Part shown: piece after piece, positions 1 to 5,118 of the stretch | How the letters are laid out: the number at the start of each line of letters is the position of its first letter | Position numbering within the stretch: position 1 is the stretch's first letter | Assembly (NCBI GenBank): GCA_012797725.1 | Contig: JAAZON010000014.1 | Coordinates: 1-5,118 of the forward strand | Direction of reading: 5' to 3' | Length of the DNA: 5,118 nucleotides | DNA from: SAR324 cluster bacterium | Lineage (GTDB): Bacteria; Bdellovibrionota; UBA2361; JAAZON01 | Position numbers and translations under genes: made by a program | Notes under the pieces: model-generated | Databases searched by the model: none | What the model was told of the DNA's origin: nothing | What the model saw: the letters and a program-made list of their open reading frames with translations, nothing else

Positions 1-62
1 TCAAGAATAAGCTTATTTTGTGAATGTTTATAGAAGTATGTGGCGGCGATTTCGATGTTCCG

Positions 63-80
63 AGACTCTTACTGGAGTCT
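63..80. other. small hairpin downstream of the 323-aa gene
   Basis: Six-base arms AGACTC (63-68) and GAGTCT (75-80) flank a 6-nt loop. It lies about 30 nt past the stop of the minus-strand gene that ends at 111, where a terminator would be expected. There is no T run after it on either strand, so it is at best a weak transcription end or an RNA 3'-end structure. The rest of 1-110 shows no supportable gene. Confidence 0.25.
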
Positions 81-110
81 GCTCCAAATGAGAGGGGGGC
101 TTGTTTTGTC

Positions 111-1082
111 TCAGCGTATCAATGGTTTCAGGGAGAGTTGTAATTGAGTTTCTTGTGACGTGATCCTGGCAATTTGTCTTAAACGTAAACGGTTTGCAGT
201 GGGAAAGCTAGATAAGTCACTTCTGGAGATGAGGAGAGAGGCTGTCTTTAGACAGGCGCTCGGTGCATATCCTTCTTCGTGCACGGCGGATACAACTTTA
301 TGGGCACTAATTGTTCTAGGGCGAGAATGATAGGATTTATGAATGGGAATATGAATTTTGACCGTCTTGTTCAAATTCTGAATCTCAAGGCTAAGGCCAT
401 CTTGATTTGAGGAACTGCTCCAGCGAGTAATGCTGATGAAAAGATTATCTCCCGAATGAAATGTTACATGCTTGCGAAGCTTAGATGAGATCCTGAATGA
501 ATAATATCTGCCCTTGTTATCCAGCTTCCCCCTGATAATCCTCGGTTTTTCTAGGTTGTTGAGATCTATAACAGTCACGCTTGCTCTTGCCAGATCAAAT
601 GAAGGGTCTGTAGACAAGATAAAGGGGAGCGCCGAACCGTTTTTGGGATTAATACTTATACCGATATCTGAATTTCTTCTGTAACGTTTACCAGCTTTCT
701 TGATATAAGTATTTAAACCAAAATAAACAAAGCGATGAGATCCTTTTCCAACTGTTGGATCTGATGGCAAAATGGTGCTTATGGACATTTTATCAAGTAA
801 ACGTGTTTCTTCCCCGGTCCAGGCAGCCCCATGAGAGTCCACTACAATACCACCTTTAGATAGACTACTCTTTTTAATCTCTGTCTGAATTTGTTCACGA
901 TCTAAACTGATCGCTTGCATTTCTTCTGGAGGAATAATTAAAAGCGTGCTTGGGGTGGCCGGTTCCTTTGGGAGGCTTTGGTTAAGCAGGGTCGTCGAGG
1001 TGTTCAAGGGGGGCATGGAAATACTGGATAGTGAAAACATTGCCCCAGCTATTGTTGCACTTCGTCTAAATCTATCGAACAC
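111..1082 (-). CDS. uncharacterised protein, possibly exported, 323 aa
   Basis: I do not recognise the family, so no function is assigned. The start is GTG at 1082-1080, chosen because a near-perfect Shine-Dalgarno AAGGAGG (1094-1088) lies 5 nt upstream. The stop is TGA at 113-111. The N-terminus has Arg4, Arg6 and Arg7 followed by a short apolar stretch (about residues 10-23, TIAGAMFSLSSISM), which resembles a weak Sec signal peptide; no clear lipobox is visible. Residues 25-75 are Ser/Thr/Pro/Leu rich and look like a linker. Residues 78-250 alternate polar and apolar residues, suggesting a beta-rich domain with several basic patches (for example KKAGKRYRR at 128-136). The C-terminal part (251-323) is basic and helix-like. 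There is a single cysteine (277). The gene is divergent from the hydrolase at 1267 and nothing ties the two together functionally. The strong ribosome binding site and the long uninterrupted frame argue that it is a real gene. Confidence 0.8.
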   Translation of the reverse strand: MFDRFRRSATIAGAMFSLSSISMPPLNTSTTLLNQSLPKEPATPSTLLIIPPEEMQAISLDREQIQTEIKKSSLSKGGIVVDSHGAAWTGEETRLLDKMSISTILPSDPTVGKGSHRFVYFGLNTYIKKAGKRYRRNSDIGISINPKNGSALPFILSTDPSFDLARASVTVIDLNNLEKPRIIRGKLDNKGRYYSFRISSKLRKHVTFHSGDNLFISITRWSSSSNQDGLSLEIQNLNKTVKIHIPIHKSYHSRPRTISAHKVVSAVHEEGYAPSACLKTASLLISRSDLSSFPTANRLRLRQIARITSQETQLQLSLKPLIR

Positions 1083-1087
1083 CTCAA

Positions 1088-1094
1088 CCTCCTT
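1088..1094 (-). promoter_or_regulatory. strong ribosome binding site for the GTG-start gene
   Basis: On the minus strand AAGGAGG lies 5 nt before the GTG at 1082-1080. It is the only strong Shine-Dalgarno sequence I see in the window, and it fixes the start of the 323-residue protein despite the non-ATG codon. Confidence 0.8.
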
Positions 1095-1204
1095 GTTTTA
1101 CTACAATGGAAAAACCTTTCAATGGTAATTAGCCAGCTCCTATTAGTAGCATAGCGCGATTTTCTATTTAACAAAGATGCTTTTTTAAAAACAAACTATG
1201 CTAA

Positions 1205-1234
1205 TTGTGGAAAGAACTTGTTCCTGGTTACAAT
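1205..1234 (+). promoter_or_regulatory. candidate sigma70-type promoter for the hydrolase gene
   Basis: TTGTGG (1205-1210) and TACAAT (1229-1234) are separated by 18 nt. The -10 element matches the TATAAT consensus at five of six positions; the -35 matches only the TTG. Transcription would begin near 1241, about 26 nt before the ATG at 1267. The assignment rests on consensus matching alone. Confidence 0.4.
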
Positions 1235-1266
1235 AGGTGCTCTTTTAATGTCCCTGTTTCTTAGTA

Positions 1267-2304
1267 ATGTTGAAGATGTTTAAGAGATTTTTAATAGTAT
1301 ATTTTATTGTCATTGGCATTTTCCCTTCATGTGCGCAGATAGAAACGCCACCACCACCTACTGGTTGTCCATTACCTGTACAAACTGAAGTCGCTGAAAG
1401 GGCCAGCAAAGAAGAGGAAGGCTTTATTCAAGTTAATGGGGGAAAGATATGGTACAAGATCTCTGGAATTGGGAAGGCTGGTATTCCCCTAATTGTGATT
1501 CAAGGGGGGCCTTGGGCGACCCATGAACATTTGGAAAATGTGGAAAATCTGAGTGCCGATAGGCCGGTGATTTTCTTCGATCAACTAGGTAGTGGCCGAT
1601 CCGAGAGGCCAGATGACAAGTCTTTATGGAGGCTTGAGCGTTATGTTTTGGAGCTCAAAGAACTTCGTCAAAGTTTGAAATTGCCCAAAGTTCACATATT
1701 AACTCAATCTTTTGGATCAATGGTAGCTTTGGATTACGCTCTTCTTGAACCAGAAAATGTTGCAAGTCTCGTCTTGTCGGGCCCGGTTTTGAGTGCCAGA
1801 CGTTTTGCAGCTGATGCACAAAGCTGGGTAGATCAATTGCCAACAAAACAGAAAAGAACAATTGAGAAGGCTTGGAATAGCGGTGAATTTCAGTCAGAAG
1901 AATATCAGAATGTTGTTAGACTCTATAGGGATAAGCATCTATGTCGATTGAATCCATGGCCGGATTCGCTTAATCGTATGATTCAAAATATGAATATGCC
2001 GCTATATGAATATATGTGGGGCCCGAGTGATTTTCATTCTAAGGGTGTACTGAAGGACTATGAGCGAATTTCTGAGCTAGGAAGAATCCAGGTGCCGGTG
2101 TTTTTAAGTTGTGGTGAGTTTGATGAAGTACCACCAAGAACTTGTGCGTTTTATTCGAAATTATTTCCAAAAGTTGAAGTGTTAGTATTTGGGGAGGCTT
2201 CACATGAGCATCATCTGGAAAAAGAAGCTTCATATTTTTTGGCCCTCAAGCGCTTTTTGAGAAAAGCAGACGAGATTAGCTATTATAAATGCCCTAAGAG
2301 TTGA
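1267..2304 (+). CDS. alpha/beta hydrolase, proline iminopeptidase-like (S33), probable lipoprotein
   Basis: Likely a serine hydrolase of the proline iminopeptidase group, which removes N-terminal residues (often proline) from peptides. Residues 1-21 look like a lipoprotein signal (Lys3, Lys6, Arg7, an apolar core, then FPSC with Cys22), so the enzyme is probably anchored in the envelope; a short PPPP run follows at 28-31. Family landmarks appear in order: an oxyanion-hole-type motif QGGPW (79-83), the typical DQLGSGRS (105-112), a nucleophile elbow TQSFG with Ser148, an EYMWGPSDF motif (248-256) typical of this family, Asp286 in GEFDE, and His313 in SHEHHLE. The triad Ser148/Asp286/His313 is therefore complete. 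Oddities: the usual HGGPG reads QGGPW and the first Gly of GxSxG is Thr146. Most cytoplasmic relatives are about 290-320 residues and lack the signal. Neither ATG 1267 nor the in-frame ATG 1276 has a convincing Shine-Dalgarno sequence; 1267 keeps the full signal n-region. Exact substrate unknown. Confidence 0.88.
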   Translation: MLKMFKRFLIVYFIVIGIFPSCAQIETPPPPTGCPLPVQTEVAERASKEEEGFIQVNGGKIWYKISGIGKAGIPLIVIQGGPWATHEHLENVENLSADRPVIFFDQLGSGRSERPDDKSLWRLERYVLELKELRQSLKLPKVHILTQSFGSMVALDYALLEPENVASLVLSGPVLSARRFAADAQSWVDQLPTKQKRTIEKAWNSGEFQSEEYQNVVRLYRDKHLCRLNPWPDSLNRMIQNMNMPLYEYMWGPSDFHSKGVLKDYERISELGRIQVPVFLSCGEFDEVPPRTCAFYSKLFPKVEVLVFGEASHEHHLEKEASYFLALKRFLRKADEISYYKCPKS

Positions 2305-2328
2305 TTTAGCAACTTTAAGCAATCCGCT

Positions 2329-2373
2329 AAAATTCCTGTCGTTTTGAAAGGCGCATTTTCGGCCGAACAGGAA
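2329..2373 (-). terminator. candidate terminator for the minus-strand glycosyltransferase
   Basis: Seven-base arms TTCCTGT (2333-2339) and ACAGGAA (2367-2373) pair exactly. Further pairing of CG (2340-2341) with CG (2364-2365) past a bulged A, and of GAAA (2346-2349) with TTTC (2357-2360), continues the stem inward. Read on the minus strand the stem is followed directly by TTTT (2332-2329). It lies about 40 nt past the glycosyltransferase stop at 2414. The right arm overlaps a perfect 10-bp palindrome, TTCGGCCGAA (2358-2367). The U tract is short, so strength is uncertain. Confidence 0.4.
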
Positions 2374-2407
2374 CTTTATCGAGGTTACTACGGCGACAAA
2401 GTTTTTT
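2372..2407 (+). terminator. candidate Rho-independent terminator after the hydrolase gene
   Basis: Arms AACTTT (2372-2377) and AAAGTT (2398-2403), plus TCG (2379-2381) with CGA (2394-2396) across one A-C mismatch, form a stem with a 12-nt loop that runs straight into TTTTTT (2402-2407). It lies about 70 nt past the hydrolase stop and just before the converging glycosyltransferase end. The stem is rather AT-rich. Its first two bases overlap the minus-strand terminator stem, so only one of the two can fold on a given transcript. Confidence 0.45.
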
Positions 2408-2413
2408 GATACT

Positions 2414-3745
2414 CTAATTTAGAGCTTGAAGTGTTGAAGTAGTCTCGATTCCATCTACTTTCTGTTCCTGCGAAACAGTAGCGTGTTCTACTTCCTCGAT
2501 TATTGAAGTAGTCTTTTCGACTTCCATTTCTATGTTTCGAAGTGCTCCGACAGCCTCATGCTCTGTCTTGGAACCAAGAATTTCTGAATAAAGACTTTCT
2601 GTTTGCTCCGCTATGTTATCCCAATTGTAGCTTTTGCTTGCAGTCACTCGTCCCTGTTTGCCCATACTTTGAGCGTTTGAGAAGTCGTCGAAAATACGGT
2701 GTATCCCCCAGGCAATTGAACCCGGATTATCATATACAAGATAGCCATTTTGTCCTGGTGTAATAATCTCTCTTGGTCCGCCGTTTTCAGTGGCTACAAC
2801 AGGCTTTTGAGCGGCCCAGGCTTCAAGAATCACAATACCAAAGGGCTCATTTCTGCTCGGAACGCATACAGCATCTGTGCTTTTAAAGAGACGAACAAGT
2901 TGACCAGCACGATTACTGTTGAATGCACCAAGAAAGCGCACAGCGTGTTTTACTCCAAGTTGATTAGTTCTTCGCTCCAGATCCCATCTCATTGTTCCAT
3001 CGCCGGCAAAGACAAATTTCGCATCGGCTCTTCTTTGAAGAAGTTCAGGCACAGCCTCCAACAATAAGTCGGGCCCTTTTTGATACTCTAGACGGCCTAC
3101 AAAGAGAATAGTGGGATCCATTGGGCCAACCCCAATTTGGCGGCGAACGTGTCCTGGGTCAGTCGGAGTATCGAAACGGCGGCAGTGAATTCCATTATAT
3201 ATTGTCTTAAGTTTTGAGTTTGGAACTTTGTAAATTCTTTTAACTTCTTCAGCAAGCACGCCAGATACAATAATAACACGATCGGCGCAGTAAATACCCT
3301 CAGCTTCTATCGCGCTAATTCTATCGGAGTAGCCACCAACATGTCTGTTGCCACAGCGTCCAAATTCAGTTGAATGGATGGTAATAACAGTATTGCTGTG
3401 TCGATCATTTTTTGCCTGAACAAGAGCTTTTGCACACATCCAGTCATGAGCATGAACAATGTCAAAGGGACCTTGAAGTGCCTCGATCTCACCCAAATGC
3501 CAAATCAAGGAATTGCACATGTTGTTCATTTCTGTGACAAAATCTGGATTGAGATCAATTGGACATCGATGATAGTGAACGCCATGAATTAGATCGTAAC
3601 GGTTTTGTCCTTGACCCGTCCGCACAAAAACATGAACTTCGTGACCTCTTCTTTCGAGGGCTGCAGCAAGCTCAGTAACATGCTGCGCAACCCCACCTAC
3701 AGCAATGGAATGAAGACTTTCCCAAGAAAGTATGGCAATTTTCAT
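2414..3745 (-). CDS. GT4-family glycosyltransferase, 443 aa
   Basis: A complete retaining GT-B glycosyltransferase of the GT4 type, which transfers a sugar from a nucleotide-activated donor to an acceptor, probably on the cytoplasmic side during glycan assembly. The N-terminal acceptor domain starts with a beta strand and glycine loop (KIAILSW, then GGVAQH at 17-22) and contains HAHDW (98-102), as in glycogen-synthase-like relatives. The C-terminal donor domain has VGRLEYQKG (216-224) with Arg218 and Lys223 for the donor phosphates, AGDG (247-250), and the E-x7-E pair Glu300/Glu308 in NEPFGIVILEA, followed by NGGPREII (321-328). All key residues are present. After the fold ends near residue 390 there is an extra Glu/Thr/Ser-rich tail of about 50 residues. 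ATG at 3745-3743 follows AGG (3754-3752) with a 5-nt spacer and begins right at the first strand. The stop is TAG. Donor and acceptor cannot be read from sequence. The gene diverges from a second glycosyltransferase at 4070. Confidence 0.93.
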   Translation of the reverse strand: MKIAILSWESLHSIAVGGVAQHVTELAAALERRGHEVHVFVRTGQGQNRYDLIHGVHYHRCPIDLNPDFVTEMNNMCNSLIWHLGEIEALQGPFDIVHAHDWMCAKALVQAKNDRHSNTVITIHSTEFGRCGNRHVGGYSDRISAIEAEGIYCADRVIIVSGVLAEEVKRIYKVPNSKLKTIYNGIHCRRFDTPTDPGHVRRQIGVGPMDPTILFVGRLEYQKGPDLLLEAVPELLQRRADAKFVFAGDGTMRWDLERRTNQLGVKHAVRFLGAFNSNRAGQLVRLFKSTDAVCVPSRNEPFGIVILEAWAAQKPVVATENGGPREIITPGQNGYLVYDNPGSIAWGIHRIFDDFSNAQSMGKQGRVTASKSYNWDNIAEQTESLYSEILGSKTEHEAVGALRNIEMEVEKTTSIIEEVEHATVSQEQKVDGIETTSTLQALN

Positions 3746-3967
3746 GAATACCTGCTTTGATTTTTATAAACTTGACATGAAGCTAAACAGAGAAATTTTG
3801 TCTTTCTGGCATAATCTCGCCTGTTTGCATGTCCCTGGAGTTTGATTAGCTAAGAGCTTGCTGCGATTCAAAAAAATGCAGTTTTTCATTACGATTTTAA
3901 GGTGTATTGTCAAGGCAGCTCACTAAGGAAAGGCTGGGGTTTTTATTGCCAATTTTTACTTACAGTT

Positions 3968-3981
3968 ATGCCTTAAGGCAT
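3968..3981. promoter_or_regulatory. perfect 14-bp palindrome, possible operator
   Basis: ATGCCTTAAGGCAT is its own reverse complement and lies about 90 nt upstream of the plus-strand glycosyltransferase start at 4070. A dimeric regulator could bind such a site, but I recognise no specific regulator consensus. As RNA it is a poor hairpin because there is no loop. Confidence 0.3.
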
Positions 3982-4025
3982 TAGCACACTGAGGGAAGAA
4001 GATCCGAAGAAACTGGGTTTTGCAA

Positions 4026-4053
4026 TTGGTACTTTGCAAATCTTTTTTATACA
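4026..4053 (+). promoter_or_regulatory. weak candidate promoter for the second glycosyltransferase
   Basis: TTGGTA (4026-4031) and TATACA (4048-4053) with a 16-nt spacer each match the sigma70 consensus at about four of six positions. Initiation near 4060 would leave only about 10 nt before ATG 4070. That is short, but it would fit the absence of any Shine-Dalgarno sequence there. Confidence 0.2.
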
Positions 4054-4492
4054 ACGTATTTTGCAGTTCATGAATTTTAGACCAAAAGTATTAGTAGTGG
4101 GGCAGGACTTCGATTTGTGCGAGGCCAATATCTTTTCAGGGCTGGTAGAAAACGGGGTTACTATAGAAGTCATAATGAGCCCCGCCCTTAATCGAAAGGA
4201 AATATTAGAAAAGGCTGGTATAAAGGTTAACGCCCTGGGGATCTCTTCGCGTATTGATTTGTCAGCGATATGGAAGCTTCGACAGCGCCTCTTATCAAAT
4301 AACTATGATATTGTGCATTGCTTGACCAGTCGTGCCCTGTCGAATGTTTTGCTTGCATCAAGAAATATCAAGACAAAAATAGTCGCCTATCGGGGTACGG
4401 TGGGCCATCTTAGCCGCATCGATCCTTCTTCCTGGTTAGCTTATCTGAATCCGAAGGTTGATAAAATTATTTGTGTATCTAATTCAGTTAAG

Positions 4493-4495
4493 TAG
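4493..4495 (+). other. in-frame amber codon inside the glycosyltransferase
   Basis: TAG follows a Lys codon (4490-4492) and precedes a Tyr codon (4496-4498). Homology-like sequence continues without frame change or gap on both sides, so one substitution accounts for the break; CAG (Gln) to TAG is the simplest transition. The intact glycosyltransferase at 2414 also ends in TAG, so TAG appears to serve as a normal stop in this genome. Confidence 0.85.
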
Positions 4496-4510
4496 TACAT
4501 TTTAAAATTT

Positions 4511-4559
4511 GTTCCTGAGGAACGGGTATTGAGAATCTACAAAGGACACGACGTGTCCT
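4511..4559 (+). other. two tight hairpins just after the amber codon
   Basis: GTTCC (4511-4515) and GGAAC (4519-4523) pair around TGA. AGGACAC (4543-4549) and GTGTCCT (4553-4559) pair perfectly around a 3-nt loop. The first begins 15 nt after the TAG. Both lie in coding sequence, and the second has no T run after it, so it does not look like a terminator. Their proximity to the TAG is noted as a possible readthrough context, but may be chance. Confidence 0.35.
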
Positions 4560-5118
4560 GGTATGATAATCACTCAGAACTAAATCTCGAAGATTTTGGA
4601 ATTCCAAAAGGTGCCTTCGTAGTCGCTTGTACGGCAAATATGCGTCCAGTAAAAGGTGTGCCGTATTTAATTCAAGCAATAGAAACTATTCCGTTTGAGG
4701 AAAATGTGCATCTGCTATTGATCGGCAAAGTTCAAGACCATGAGATCGAAAAACTACTTCTAAGACCTCAACATGCCGAGAGAATACATTTGGCTGGATT
4801 TAGAAAAGATGCAACATCTGTGGTTTCCAAATGTGATGTATTTGTAATGCCATCGGTCGCACGAGAGGGATTGGCCAAGGCTCTTATGGAAGCCATGTCA
4901 GTGAGGGTTGCCCCGATTGTGAGTAATGTGGGTGGGCTGCCAGAGGTGGTTTTAGATGGGATAAATGGTTTTGTTGTGCCACCTCGCGATGCAAAGTCTC
5001 TTGCAGATGGGATCTTGAAGTTAAAGCACGATGAATCACTAAGAAGGCAGTTTGCCGTTGCCTCTCGAAAGAGAGTGGAGAATGATTTTAATGTGCAGCA
5101 AACTATATTGGAAACAAA

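Larger units (their letters stand above)
3746..4069. other. 324-bp divergent intergenic region between two glycosyltransferases
   Basis: No gene is supported here. It must carry the promoters of both divergent genes. Candidates are weak: on the minus strand TATAAA (3768-3763) lies about 18 nt before the ATG at 3745 but lacks a good -35; on the plus strand TTGGTA (4026-4031) and TATACA (4048-4053) are 16 nt apart, just before the ATG at 4070. A perfect 14-bp palindrome is at 3968-3981, and TTTGCA occurs at 4019, 4033 and 4060. A 16-codon frame from the ATG at 3876 has no ribosome binding site and was not called. Confidence 0.5.
4070..5118 (+). pseudogene. GT4-family glycosyltransferase with one in-frame amber codon, 3' end cut by window
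   Basis: A second retaining GT-B glycosyltransferase, not a copy of the one at 2414. From ATG 4070 the frame gives 141 residues, meets TAG (4493-4495), then stays open in the same frame for 207 more codons to the window edge. The acceptor domain begins RPKVLVVGQDFD (4-15) and includes DIVHCLTSRA (80-89), AYRGTVGHLSR (106-116) and ICVSNSVK (134-141), where the TAG falls. Past it come VPEERVLRIYKGHD (148-161), the donor loop ANMRPVKG (189-196) with Arg192 and Lys195, MPS (260-262), the E-x7-E pair Glu266/Glu274, and NVGGLPEVV (286-294). Every donor-domain landmark survives. A full protein would be roughly 360-380 residues. The 141-residue piece alone lacks the donor domain and should be inactive, and no good start lies soon after the TAG. 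The frame is open upstream to 3977 and a TTG at 4034 could add 12 residues, but ATG 4070 sits right before the first conserved strand. Causes could be a recent nonsense mutation, a base error, or readthrough. Confidence 0.8.

Noticed and set aside
1..118. Open minus-strand frame running off the left edge
   Set aside because: The frame is open but contains no ATG, GTG or TTG start and shows no recognisable protein sequence.
2542..3592. Several 60-105 codon frames on the strand opposite or overlapping the glycosyltransferase gene
   Set aside because: They lie wholly inside a well-supported conserved gene, lack ribosome binding sites and have no protein-like motifs.
3772..3777. Perfect TTGACA on the plus strand as a -35 element
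   Set aside because: No reasonable -10 hexamer lies 16-18 nt downstream (the sequence there is around ATTTTG), and the nearest plus-strand gene starts about 290 nt away.
3876..3926. Short 16-codon frame in the divergent spacer
   Set aside because: It has no ribosome binding site and no recognisable features, and it is no longer than expected by chance.
4034..4069. TTG start at 4034 for the second glycosyltransferase, adding 12 residues
   Set aside because: It has no Shine-Dalgarno sequence, and the ATG at 4070 lies directly before the first conserved beta strand. The upstream frame is open only to 3977 and offers no better start.
4493..4495. Genome-wide reassignment of TAG to an amino acid
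   Set aside because: The intact glycosyltransferase ends in TAG at 2416-2414; reading through it would continue about 28 codons through the terminator region to another TAG. With one gene as evidence this is not proof, but ordinary use of TAG as a stop is simpler.
1..5118. CRISPR array, transposon ends, tRNA or phage genes
   Set aside because: I found no regularly spaced repeats, no terminal inverted repeats around a transposase, no cloverleaf and no phage-like protein.

Overview
The window reads as a piece of a Gram-negative bacterial chromosome of moderate GC. The evidence is a lipoprotein-type signal peptide on a hydrolase, a clear Shine-Dalgarno sequence on at least one gene, compact spacing, and two cell-envelope-style glycosyltransferases. 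The sequence alone does not support a genus or phylum. I see no rRNA, tRNA, insertion sequence, CRISPR array or phage gene.

Layout from left to right: (1) Bases 1-110 hold no gene I can support, only a small hairpin. (2) Bases 111-1082, minus strand, encode a 323-residue protein of unknown function with a GTG start, an excellent ribosome binding site and a possible export signal. (3) A 184-bp divergent spacer carries a plausible plus-strand promoter. (4) Bases 1267-2304, plus strand, encode an alpha/beta hydrolase of the proline iminopeptidase (peptidase S33) type with a probable lipoprotein signal. (5) A convergent spacer (2305-2413) holds two stem-loops that look like terminators, one for each flanking gene. 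(6) Bases 2414-3745, minus strand, encode a complete GT4-type glycosyltransferase with an extra acidic C-terminal tail. (7) A 324-bp divergent spacer contains a perfect 14-bp palindrome. (8) From 4070 to the window edge, plus strand, lies a second, different GT4-type glycosyltransferase. Its frame is interrupted by one in-frame TAG (4493-4495) and it runs off the right edge.

The two divergent glycosyltransferases suggest the right half belongs to a surface polysaccharide or glycoconjugate locus, but no sugar-nucleotide, flippase or polymerase gene is present to confirm this. The hydrolase and the unknown secreted protein share no obvious pathway with them. The most notable features are the single amber codon in an otherwise intact glycosyltransferase, the altered active-site motifs and apparent membrane anchoring of the iminopeptidase-like protein, and the unrecognised 323-residue protein. 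I do not see convincing evidence for a new multi-gene system.
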